From an uncultured Planctomycetia bacterium (GTDB lineage: Bacteria > Planctomycetota > Phycisphaerae > Phycisphaerales > SM1A02), in the NCBI GenBank assembly GCA_937871505.1, contig CALMPF010000070.1:1-64000 (forward strand): 64,000 nt of DNA. Reading direction: 5' to 3'. Of the stretch, positions 17,696-28,691 are shown piece by piece (positions within the stretch are counted from its first letter, which is position 1; every line of letters starts with the position of its first letter). A program made the translations under genes and the position numbers. A model generated the notes under the pieces. That model was not told where the DNA came from. It did no database searches and saw only the letters and a program-made list of their open reading frames with translations.

Positions 17696-18370
17696 GTGAG
17701 CGACTTCGATGGCAAGCTTGCGGCCCTCCGGGCCACGCTCGTGGCCCAGGGGGATCGGGTGCTCGAGCTGGTGCTCCGAGCGGTCGAGTGCTATTTCGAT
17801 CTCGACCGGCAGCAGGCCGCGCAGGTGATCGCCGCCGACGACCTGATCGACCGCGTCGACGTGGAGATCGAGCGGGCTTCGATTCCGCTCCTTGCGATGG
17901 GGATCGTCGACGAGCATCGCATCCGGTCCGTGCTCACGATCGTCAAGGTGAACAACGAGCTCGAGCGCATCGCCGATCTCGGCGTCGCCATCGCCGAGGT
18001 GGTCGAGGCGTATCCCGACCTCTCCGAGCGCACGCCGCCGACGTTCCGGGTCATGGCCAACAGCGTCGTTGGCATGCTCCGAGACGCCGTGCGCGCCCTT
18101 GGAGCGGGCAACGCCGGTCTGGCCCAGGAGGTCCTGAGCTTCGACGACACCGTCTCGCGCTTCAAGGAGGAGATCACCCTCCACGCCCAGGAGCAGGTGG
18201 CGGCCGGGGCCTTCAGCGTGAAGTTCGCGTTCAGGCTGATGGCGGTGACCAAGTCGCTGGAGCGGATCGCCGACCACTGCACCAACGTCGCCGAGCAGGT
18301 GATCTACCTCGAGACCGGCAAGATCGTCCGGCACCTCCCCGAGGGCTGGTCGGACCCGACGGTCATCTGA
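17696..18370 (+). CDS. phoU: PhoU-family phosphate-signalling protein
   Basis: The 224-residue all-helical protein has two PhoU repeats. The first carries the metal-binding E/D pattern DDLIDRVDVEIERASIPLLA, then IVKVNNELERIADLGVAIAE; the second has MAVTKSLERIADHCTNVAEQ. PhoU links the Pst phosphate transporter to PhoR and lowers phosphate uptake. No pst or pho genes are adjacent. The start is GTG at 17696, where family similarity begins (DFDGKLAALRATLVAQGDRV). The upstream part of the open frame is Arg/Gly-rich noise. Confidence 0.87.
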   Translation: MSDFDGKLAALRATLVAQGDRVLELVLRAVECYFDLDRQQAAQVIAADDLIDRVDVEIERASIPLLAMGIVDEHRIRSVLTIVKVNNELERIADLGVAIAEVVEAYPDLSERTPPTFRVMANSVVGMLRDAVRALGAGNAGLAQEVLSFDDTVSRFKEEITLHAQEQVAAGAFSVKFAFRLMAVTKSLERIADHCTNVAEQVIYLETGKIVRHLPEGWSDPTVI

Positions 18371-18516
18371 AGCGGTGCAGGAGTCTCGGTCGCTTCGGCG
18401 CTCCGCGCGGCCGGGCGCGCAGGGCCATCCGCTCCGGGCGCGCAGCAGGCCGAATCTCCGCGAACGAACCGCCCGAGGATCGAGCCGGCCGAGGGCCGCG
18501 GGTATGCTCCGGCCCC

Positions 18517-19950
18517 ATGTCGTCCCGACTGACCGAGATCCGAGAGCGCCTCCGGAGGCATGGCCAGGAGCACGTGCTGGCGTTCGCCGAGAGCCTCGCG
18601 CCGGCGGCGCTGGAGGGCCTGCTCGACCAGCTCGATGCGATCAACTTCGTCGAGCTCGACGGGCTGATCCGGTCTCTGGTGCTCGAGCCGCCCGCGAGGG
18701 CGATGCCCGCCGACATCGAGCCGGCGCCCTGCTACGCCATCGATCCCGCCGAGGCGTCCGCGCCATGGAGTCGCTCGCGCGCCCGCGCCATCGGCGAGGA
18801 GCTCCTTGCCGAAGGGCGCGTCGCCGCGTTCACGGTCGCCGGGGGCCAGGGCACGCGGCTCGGCTGGGCCGGTCCGAAGGGGACGTTCCCCGCGACGGTC
18901 GTCACGGGGAAGCCGCTCTTTCGCGTCTTCGCGGAGCAGATCGTCGCCGCTCGGCGGCGGTATGGCATCTCCATCCCGTGGTACATCATGACCAGTCCGC
19001 AGAACGACGATGCGACGCGGGCGTTCTTCAGCGACAACAACTGGTTCGCGCTTCCCGCGGAGGACATCTTCACGTTCCCGCAGGGGACGATGCCCTCGAT
19101 CGGGCTCGACGGGAAGCTCCTGCTCGCGGCCCCGGGCGAACTGGCGACCAACCCGGACGGACACGGCGGGGCCATTCGCGCCCTGCGGAGCTCCGGCGCC
19201 ATCGAGCACATGGCCGCCCGCGGCATCGAGATCATCAGCTACTTCCAGGTCGACAACCCGCTGGTGCGCATCTTCGATCCGGTCTTCCTCGGACTGCACG
19301 CCGCAGCCCCCGACAGCTCCGCGGAGATGTCGAGCAAGATGGTCCCGAAGGTGGCGCCGGAGGAGAAGGTCGGCGTCTTCTGCCGCATCGGCGGGCGGAC
19401 CACGGTCGTCGAGTACAGCGACCTTCCCGCGGCTCTTGCCGCCGCCCGGGATGAGCGCGGCGAGCTTCGCTTCCGCGCCGGGTCGATCGCCATCCACGCC
19501 ATCGGCGTGCGCTTCGTGGAGCGGCTGACGGCCGATCGCGATCGCTTCGGCCTGCCGTTCCACCGCGCCGAGAAGAAGGTCCCCTTCGTCGATCCCCGCA
19601 GCGGCGCTCTCGTCGAGTCGGAGCGGCCGAACGCCGTCAAGCTCGAGACCTTCGTCTTCGACGCGATCCCGCTCGCCGCATCCTCGATCGTCTGCGAGAC
19701 CGACCGCGTGGAGGAGTTCGCGCCGATCAAGAATGCCGAGGGCGTCGATTCGCCCGCGTCCTCGCATCGGCTCCAGACCGAGCGTCACGCGCGCTGGCTC
19801 GAAGCCCGCGGCGTGCGGATCCCCCGGTCTCCCGATGGCACCGTCGACGCGCGGATCGAGATCGCGCCGCTCACGGCGCTCGAGGCGGCCGATCTGGAGG
19901 GGGTGGAGCTTCCCGCCCAGGTGGCCCCGGGCTCGGACGTGGTGCTCTGA
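18517..19950 (+). CDS. UDPGP-family UDP-sugar pyrophosphorylase
   Basis: The 477-residue nucleotidyltransferase has the UDPGP signature FTVAGGQGTRLGWAGPKGTF, the substrate-loop MTSPQNDDATRAFF and FPQGTMPSIG. EIISYFQVDNPLVRIFDPVF, KMVPKVAPEEKVGVFCRI and VEEFAPIKNAEG follow. It forms UDP-sugars from UTP and sugar 1-phosphate. The layout is closest to the UDP-GlcNAc/UDP-GalNAc pyrophosphorylase (AGX/UAP) branch; a glucose-specific role cannot be excluded. The stop abuts the next ATG (TGAATG), so it shares a transcript with the DUF4190 gene. Confidence 0.85.
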   Translation: MSSRLTEIRERLRRHGQEHVLAFAESLAPAALEGLLDQLDAINFVELDGLIRSLVLEPPARAMPADIEPAPCYAIDPAEASAPWSRSRARAIGEELLAEGRVAAFTVAGGQGTRLGWAGPKGTFPATVVTGKPLFRVFAEQIVAARRRYGISIPWYIMTSPQNDDATRAFFSDNNWFALPAEDIFTFPQGTMPSIGLDGKLLLAAPGELATNPDGHGGAIRALRSSGAIEHMAARGIEIISYFQVDNPLVRIFDPVFLGLHAAAPDSSAEMSSKMVPKVAPEEKVGVFCRIGGRTTVVEYSDLPAALAAARDERGELRFRAGSIAIHAIGVRFVERLTADRDRFGLPFHRAEKKVPFVDPRSGALVESERPNAVKLETFVFDAIPLAASSIVCETDRVEEFAPIKNAEGVDSPASSHRLQTERHARWLEARGVRIPRSPDGTVDARIEIAPLTALEAADLEGVELPAQVAPGSDVVL

Positions 19951-20691
19951 ATGTCCCGGGGCGGCGATCCCGATCGACCCGAGGGGCGCGCCGGCGAGGA
20001 CGGCGCGCGGCGCGGCCCGGGACGAGGCGGCCCCCGCCGCTCCGCAGGACGGGGCGGCGCTCCGATCTCGGCGCTGGCGATCGCCTCCTTCGCGCTGGGC
20101 GCCGTTCTCTGCTGTCCGCTGACCAGCATCGCGGCGATGATCCTCGGCGTCGTCGCGCTGCGGCGGATCGCCGCAGCGCGCGGCGCCTTGGCGGGCCGCG
20201 GCCTCGCGATCGCAGCCATCGCCCTCGCCGCGCTCTCCCTCGTCGCCCAGGTCACCCTCGTCGAGTACGTCTCGCGCACCCAGGTGCAGCGGCTCGAGCG
20301 GCTCGCCCGCGAACGGGTCGAGGCATTCGTCGTCGCGGTGCAGTCCGGCGATCGCGCGGCCGCCGAGTCGCTCTGGAGCCGCCGCGCCGCGAACCTCGAC
20401 GCGCCCGCGCTCGAGTGGCTGCGGCAGGAGCTCGACGTTCGCTTCGGCGAGCTGCGGTCAGTCTCGATCGTCTCGCGCTCGACGGGGGGGGCGGTCCTCG
20501 CGCCGCGGATGGAGGTCGGCCTGGTGCTCCGCTTCGAACGCGCTGAGCGGGCGGGCTCGGCGACGTTCGCCATCCGCCCGGGCATCGGCTCGGAGGATCT
20601 CCGGCTTCTGGAGCTGCGGATCGACGATCGCTCCGGGGCGCCGCTGATGCTTCCCGCCCCTCAGACTGCGGTCGGGGTCGCCCAACCGTGA
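19951..20691 (+). CDS. DUF4190-like membrane protein, paralogue 1
   Basis: The 246-residue protein has an Arg/Gly-rich cytoplasmic head of ~35 residues. Two hydrophobic helices follow (ISALAIASFALGAVLCCPLT and GLAIAAIALAALSLVAQVTL) joined by a short R-rich loop. This is the DUF4190 pattern. A ~150-residue domain then follows that would sit outside the cytoplasm (AFVVAVQSGDRAAAESLWSR, then LDVRFGELRSVSIVSRSTG). It begins directly at the stop of the pyrophosphorylase gene. Its function is unknown; the soluble part resembles that of the next gene in layout. Confidence 0.7.
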   Translation: MSRGGDPDRPEGRAGEDGARRGPGRGGPRRSAGRGGAPISALAIASFALGAVLCCPLTSIAAMILGVVALRRIAAARGALAGRGLAIAAIALAALSLVAQVTLVEYVSRTQVQRLERLARERVEAFVVAVQSGDRAAAESLWSRRAANLDAPALEWLRQELDVRFGELRSVSIVSRSTGGAVLAPRMEVGLVLRFERAERAGSATFAIRPGIGSEDLRLLELRIDDRSGAPLMLPAPQTAVGVAQP

Positions 20692-20716
20692 GGTCGTCGC
20701 CGCTACCATCGTCGCC

Positions 20717-21460
20717 ATGAGCTACTACGACGCCGGAGGCGCGTTCCTCGAGACCGATGCGGTCGAACAGCCCAGGATGAGCGGACTCGCCATCGCAGCG
20801 CTGGTCTGCGCCCTGCTCGTCTGCGTGCCGTTCCTCCCGCCGATCGGCGTCATCCTCGGGCTCATCGCGGTGGTCACGATGGTCGGCAAGCCTCACCTCC
20901 GGGGTCGGGGGATGGCCATTGCGGCGATTGTGGTCGGGTTGATCTTCTCGGTGGCGTGGGGCGTCGCGGGCTGGTTCATCTACAGCTTCGGCAAGCAGAT
21001 CGAGCGCATGCCCACGGAGGCGATGGTCGCGGGCACGGGGGGCGACTATGCGGCGTTCCGCGACCGGTTCAACGGCGATGGCGCGACGGCGTCCGACAGC
21101 GAGGTCCGGGCGTTCTTCAGCGAGGTGAATGGCCGGTACGGCGAGTTCAGGTCGATGGAGCTCGACCGGTCCGCTCCGCCCCCGCGCCCCGGGGACGCCC
21201 AGATGGTCTTCCCCTACATCGTCGTCTTCGAGAACGCGTCCATCCCCGCGCGCGTCGAGTTCCAGATGATGGACGAGAACACGGGCTCGCTGGTCAACCG
21301 GCTCAGTTCGATCGAGCTGCTCGACAGGGAGCGCGGCAACCTCCGCTTCCCGCCGCTTCCGTCGCCGCCGACGGGCCTTCCGCCCGCTGGGCCGGCAGCG
21401 CCGCCAGCCGATGCCTCCGCATCGCCTGCGGAGCCGCCCGGCGGATCCGCAGCGCCCTGA
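20717..21460 (+). CDS. DUF4190-like membrane protein, paralogue 2
   Basis: The 247-residue protein repeats the architecture of its upstream neighbour. Two membrane helices (MSGLAIAALVCALLVCVPFL and GMAIAAIVVGLIFSVAWGVA) precede an extracytoplasmic domain that contains VRAFFSEVNGRYGEFRSMEL, matching LDVRFGELRSVSI in the paralogue. The C-terminus is a Pro/Ala-rich tail (FPPLPSPPTGLPPAGPAAPP). The tandem arrangement indicates gene duplication and divergence. The role is unknown, but the extracytoplasmic part resembles DUF4864/NTF2-like small domains in length. It lies 25 bp after paralogue 1. Confidence 0.7.
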   Translation: MSYYDAGGAFLETDAVEQPRMSGLAIAALVCALLVCVPFLPPIGVILGLIAVVTMVGKPHLRGRGMAIAAIVVGLIFSVAWGVAGWFIYSFGKQIERMPTEAMVAGTGGDYAAFRDRFNGDGATASDSEVRAFFSEVNGRYGEFRSMELDRSAPPPRPGDAQMVFPYIVVFENASIPARVEFQMMDENTGSLVNRLSSIELLDRERGNLRFPPLPSPPTGLPPAGPAAPPADASASPAEPPGGSAAP

Positions 21461-21553
21461 GCCGACCGAGCGCGGCGCAGCCGGGCTGCCGCGCTCGCCG
21501 CTCGCCTGCATCGTCACCGAACCGCGACGCCGCCGATCTGCGTGGACGTGCGA

Positions 21554-22438
21554 ATGCCTGAGCCGGTCATCGAGATCCGCGGACTCGTCAAGCGCTTCGG
21601 CGACCAGGTCGTCCTCGACGGCGTCGATCTCGACGTCAACCCCGGCGAGACGGTGGTCATCATGGGCGGCTCCGGCTCGGGCAAGACGACGATGCTGCGC
21701 CACATGATCGGGGCGCTCGTGCCCGACGAGGGTTCGGTGCGGGTCTTCGGCACCGATCTCTGCACCGTCGACGATGCGGGCCTCGACGCCGTGCGGAAGC
21801 GCTTCGGCATTCTCTTCCAGTCCGGGGCCCTCTTCAACTCGATGACGCTCGCGGAGAACGTGGCGCTGCCGCTTCAGGAGCACACGCAGCTCGATCAGTC
21901 GATCATCGACATCCAGGTCAAGATCAAGCTCGAGCTGGTCGGGCTGCGCGAGCACGCGGCGAAGTACCCGGCGCAGATCTCCGGCGGCATGAAGAAGCGG
22001 GCGGGCCTCGCCAGGGCGCTCTCGCTCGATCCGGCGCTGCTCTTCTATGACGAGCCCTCGGCGGGACTGGACCCGGTGACCAGCGCCGAGATCGACCAGC
22101 TCATCGTCGATCTCTCGCGCAAGCTGGGCTTCACCAGCGTCGTCGTCACCCACGAGATGGACTCCGCCTTCACGGTCGCCGACCGCATGGCGATGTTCGA
22201 CAAGGGACGGATGCTCCGCGTCGCCCCGAAGGCCGAGTTCGAACGGCTCCGGGCGCTCTCGCGCGAGGAGGCGGAGAAGCTCCCGATCGACGACCAGGTG
22301 ATCCACCAGTTCATCCGCGGCGACCCTGTCGGTCCCATCACCGAGCGGAAGGCGGCGACCGACTACGCCGAGGATCTCCTCGGCGCTCTCGAAAGGCGCC
22401 CGGATTCGCCGTCGATCCAGCACACGCGAAGCAGGTAG
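21554..22438 (+). CDS. ABC transporter ATPase, MlaF-like
   Basis: The 294-residue protein has Walker A GGSGSGKTTMLRHMIG, Q-loop GILFQSGALFNSMT, signature ISGGMKKRAGLARAL, Walker B LLFYDEPSAGLDPVT and the H-loop VVVTHEMDSAF. The 'QSGALFN' and 'GGMKKR' forms are characteristic of MlaF/Ttg2A ATPases for phospholipid or steroid (MCE) transport. The partner permease (MlaE) and MCE protein (MlaD) are not adjacent, so this is an orphan ATPase in the window. The ATG at 21554 is preferred to a GTG four codons earlier. Confidence 0.85.
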   Translation: MPEPVIEIRGLVKRFGDQVVLDGVDLDVNPGETVVIMGGSGSGKTTMLRHMIGALVPDEGSVRVFGTDLCTVDDAGLDAVRKRFGILFQSGALFNSMTLAENVALPLQEHTQLDQSIIDIQVKIKLELVGLREHAAKYPAQISGGMKKRAGLARALSLDPALLFYDEPSAGLDPVTSAEIDQLIVDLSRKLGFTSVVVTHEMDSAFTVADRMAMFDKGRMLRVAPKAEFERLRALSREEAEKLPIDDQVIHQFIRGDPVGPITERKAATDYAEDLLGALERRPDSPSIQHTRSR

Positions 22439-22572
22439 CGGCGTCGGCCCCGCGATCGATGTCGACTGCGCAGCGGCTCCGCCGCCCCGGCGCGCCCGCA
22501 GCGCAGGCGCTGCACGCGCGGTGGCCCGGCCTCCTGCTTCGCGCGGTCTCCGGTTCGGCAGAGTCCCCCAAA

Positions 22573-22698
22573 CGACGGAACCGGACCGACGGAACCGGAT
22601 CGACGGAACCGGATCGACGGAACCGGACCGGCGGAACCCGATCGACGGTACCCGATCGATGCAACCTGATTGACTGAGCCTGCTTGACGGAACTGGTG
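22573..22698. repeat. 14-bp minisatellite, nine units with a divergence gradient
   Basis: Units of CGACGGAACCGGAT stand head to tail. The first four are nearly identical, and each later unit drifts further (CGACGGTACCCGAT, CGATGCAACCTGAT, TGACTGAGCCTGCT). The array sits in the 500-bp convergent gap between the MlaF-like gene and uvrA. Confidence 0.9.
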
Positions 22699-22867
22699 CG
22701 GTCGATGACCCCGTCGGGCCCGTGGCGATGATGGCGCCTCGCGCCGCGCCGCCGCTCAACCCCGCGAGGCCGCCCCTGAATCCGCGGGAACTCCGCGCGG
22801 TGCGGCGTCAGCGCAGGCCGGAGGCGCAGCGCGGGATCTGCCTTCGCGCCGCGAGCTGCGGCCCTCG

Positions 22868-22909
22868 GTCTTGCGTCTTGGGTCTTGAGTCTTGGGCCTT
22901 GGGCCTCGG
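22868..22909. repeat. 7-bp tandem repeat (GTCTTGG-like, six units)
   Basis: GTCTTGC, GTCTTGG, GTCTTGA, GTCTTGG, GCCTTGG and GCCTCGG follow one another about 30 bp before the uvrA stop side. Apart from the two arrays, the gap 22439-22939 shows no gene. Confidence 0.8.
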
Positions 22910-22939
22910 CTCCGGTCTTCGGTGCTCGCTGCGCCGGCG

Positions 22940-26200
<3,261 letters not shown>

Positions 26201-27110
26201 CGGGGATCGGCGATGATAAGGACCGGGCGCCCGACGCGTCCGGTGTGTGTTCGGGTCCCGCGAGCGGTCGCCCGATGCGACGATCGAGGGGCGACGAAGC
26301 CCGGACCGACGGAGGCAGGACCGACGAAACCAACGACGCTGGAGCGGCGGCGAGTCACCTGGACTCGCCGTCACGAGCTCCGGCGCGTCTTCGCTCCGCG
26401 CCGCGACCGCCGGGGGGCGGCGCTGGCGATTCGGCTCGAAAGAAAATCTGCAAGTTCCGCGCACCGGAGGGCTGCGCCGCGCACGTTCCCTGTGGTGCGA
26501 CAGGGCACCATCGTCGACACCACGGCCGGGACTCCGGTCACGGCCATGGAGGAGGATCGGACATGGGGTCCCTGAGAGACGCCGATCGGAGTCGGGAGTG
26601 ACCCCGGCGATGACACGGCGCTTCTTCGATCCTCAGGTCGTCGGTGGGTCGCACTTCTGGGGGGCTGCGCGACTTCCGGGGCGCGCGGCAGGGCTCGTTC
26701 GCGACTTCGACGCTCCCCCGACCGCCACGCACGGTCGGGGCGCGCCGGGGGGTGGCGAGCCCCTTCCATTCGTCCGACGTTGGCGCGGCAGTGCCCCCGT
26801 CGAGCGGTCGAGCCCTTCGCAGGGGGACTCGGGTTCTCAGCACCGGCGCGCCAGTTCAGGCGCGCCGGTGCCCGTGCGCGCCGAAGGCGCTCGAGCGCGG
26901 AGAGGGACAGGCCGCCGCACCGGGTCCGCGTCGTCCCCACGACCTCTGGCGCGAGCGTCTCCGCCGGCAGGAGTTCGCCCGTCGCGCCGACGCCGCGGGC
27001 GCGGGGAGCCGGCGCGATCGGCGACCTCCGACCGGCGTCAAGTTCGCTGCCGCGATCGTCGCGGCGATACGCTCCCGTCAACCACCTCCACAGCGACTCC
27101 CGGTAGCCCG
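26201..27110. other. 900-bp gap between uvrA and a sigma-factor gene; no convincing gene
   Basis: The long open frame running into the sigma gene is Arg/Ser/Pro-rich with no family features, so it is not called. An AT-richer pocket (GAAAGAAAATCTGCAAG near 26440) and the hairpin at 26840-26871 are the only structures seen. The gap probably carries divergent promoters for uvrA and the sigma-factor operon. Confidence 0.5.
26840..26871. promoter_or_regulatory. Strong 13-bp hairpin upstream of the sigma-factor operon
   Basis: GCACCGGCGCGCC is followed by a 6-nt loop (AGTTCA) and its exact reverse complement. It lies 240 bp before the sigma-factor start. It could be a terminator-like leader element, a protein-binding palindrome or a structural RNA. 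Confidence 0.45.
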
Positions 27111-27806
27111 ATGTCGAGTCAACCGACCCAGTGCCCCGAGGTGACCGAGGCGGTCCGCGGTCTTCTCCGATCCGGCGATGTCGAACAGGCCGTGCACCTC
27201 GTGCTCGAGGTGTATCGGCCGGCGCTGCTGGCGTATCTCGGCGCCAGCGAGTTCGCTTCGTTCTTCAGGACGAACGGGTCGGTCTCCGAGGAGGACGCGG
27301 TGCAGGGGTTCCTCGCGGAGAAGGTGACGCGCGACGGTTTCCTCGAGCAGTGGACGTCCAAGCCCAACCGGTTGCGCGCCTTCCTGCTCACGGCCTTCAG
27401 GTACTACCTCCTCGGCCTGCGGCGCAAGGAGCTTCTGCGGGCCGCCGCGCCGATCGACGTCTTCGAAGAGGAGTCGAGCCGGGACCTCGAGCCCAATGCC
27501 AGCCGGCAGTTCGATCGGCGGCTCGCGGGCGAGATCGTCCTCAAGGCCTTCGAGGCGACGCGGCGGCGCGCGATGCAGGACGGCAAGGGGCACTACGTGG
27601 ATCTGTTCAGGCGGGTGTGCCTCGATGGGTGCAGCCATGCAGAGGCCAAGGCGGAGCGCGAGGACGTCACGGGCGACATGAAGAGCATCGTCAAGACGGT
27701 GCGCCTCTGGCTCGCGCAGGCGATCGCGCTCCAGATCGCCCACCCCGGGGCGCCGGAGCACGAGATCAAGGAAGCGATCAGCACACTCATGGAGTCCCTT
27801 CGATGA
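27111..27806 (+). CDS. ECF-like RNA polymerase sigma factor (planctomycete type)
   Basis: The 231-residue protein has a sigma region 2 of the divergent planctomycete kind (EEDAVQGFLAEKVTRDGFLE followed by PNRLRAFLLTAFRYYLLGLR). Its C-terminal helix-turn-helix region 4 (VCLDGCSHAEAKAEREDVTG, then SIVKTVRLWLAQAI) is spaced as in ECF sigma factors of the group often tied to Ser/Thr kinases or secreted proteins. It would direct RNA polymerase to a dedicated promoter set. The start ATG at 27111 follows the long non-coding leader. Its stop overlaps the next start (ATGA), coupling it to the unknown 251-residue protein, a possible regulator. Confidence 0.75.
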   Translation: MSSQPTQCPEVTEAVRGLLRSGDVEQAVHLVLEVYRPALLAYLGASEFASFFRTNGSVSEEDAVQGFLAEKVTRDGFLEQWTSKPNRLRAFLLTAFRYYLLGLRRKELLRAAAPIDVFEEESSRDLEPNASRQFDRRLAGEIVLKAFEATRRRAMQDGKGHYVDLFRRVCLDGCSHAEAKAEREDVTGDMKSIVKTVRLWLAQAIALQIAHPGAPEHEIKEAISTLMESLR

Positions 27807-28558
27807 TCGGCGCAGAGTGGAATGGAGGATCGAGGATGCAGGGCCGCTTCCTCCGATGCGAGGCGTCGTCATCGACGCCGCGCGGGCCGGATCGACCGGA
27901 GGTTCCCGGCGGCGAAGGCGCATCCGGTGCGCAGCGCCGCCACGATGCGGGCGGGCCGAGCGGCGGCGGCGAGACCTCCTTCGTTGGCCGTCCGATCAGC
28001 TTCGACGATGAGCGTCTGCTGGCGATGCTCCAGATGGCGCTGGAGTACAGGCAGTGGGTCTTCTCGCCGCTCCTCGAGCGCCTCCGGGACGAGGACGGCG
28101 CGGAGTGGTTCACCGCCACGATCACGCGACTCTGCGCCGACGCCGGCGTCAACCTGAGCGAGCGAGAGGACGACTCGACGATCCGCAGCCTGCGCAGCCT
28201 GCGGGAGCTCAAGCGCCGATGTCGAGCCACCCTGAAGAGCGCCGACAAGGGCGAGTCGTCGGCCCCGACCCCAGAGGAGCCCGGCGCGCAGCCGCCGCGA
28301 CGAACGGAGCTCCGGGGGGAGTCCCCGACCCGCCCTCCGGAGGACGCCTCGCCGGATTCGGATGCGAGCCCGCTCACCCGCGCCGAAGCGCTGGCCGGGT
28401 ACGCGGCGAGCGTCGCCCTCGCGGAGCTGCTCCACGGCGTGAACATCAGCAGTCGTCCGTGGAGCGAGTGGCAGGACGTCTTCGAGGAGCTGAGCCCCTG
28501 CGTGCCTCAGCCGTGGAGCGCCCACTTCGAACGCGCGGCGGCGTCGAAGCGTCTCTGA
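27803..28558 (+). CDS. Unknown protein coupled to the sigma factor
   Basis: This 251-residue soluble protein starts at the ATGA overlap with the sigma-factor gene. Residues ~60-140 form a helical block (DDERLLAMLQMALEYRQWVF, then SLRSLRELKRRCRATLK). A charged disordered linker follows, then a second helical block near the end (AASVALAELLHGVNISSRPW). There is no membrane segment, no zinc motif and no receiver domain, so it is not a recognised anti-sigma family. Tight coupling suggests it controls or assists the sigma factor; this is inference only. Confidence 0.6.
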   Translation: MIGAEWNGGSRMQGRFLRCEASSSTPRGPDRPEVPGGEGASGAQRRHDAGGPSGGGETSFVGRPISFDDERLLAMLQMALEYRQWVFSPLLERLRDEDGAEWFTATITRLCADAGVNLSEREDDSTIRSLRSLRELKRRCRATLKSADKGESSAPTPEEPGAQPPRRTELRGESPTRPPEDASPDSDASPLTRAEALAGYAASVALAELLHGVNISSRPWSEWQDVFEELSPCVPQPWSAHFERAAASKRL

Positions 28559-28691
28559 GCGGCAGAGTGGTTCGGATCCCCCTGCATCCGCCCTCCGGAG
28601 GACGTCGGCCACACGCGTCGAGGATCTCCAGGGCCGAGCGCCGCTCCCGGACGCCGCGGCGCGAGTGAAGGGGCGAGCGGGCGCCGGCGCG

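Noticed and set aside
15272-18334. 1020-residue minus-strand open frame covering Nudix, dapA, pdxJ and phoU
   Set aside because: Only its last 180 codons (Nudix) are protein-like. The rest is the antisense or alternative-frame shadow of dapA, pdxJ and phoU, Arg/Ala-rich as expected in high-GC DNA.
26247-27110. Long N-terminal extension of the sigma factor
   Set aside because: The upstream frame is Arg/Ser/Pro noise with a hairpin in it; sigma similarity begins after the ATG at 27111.
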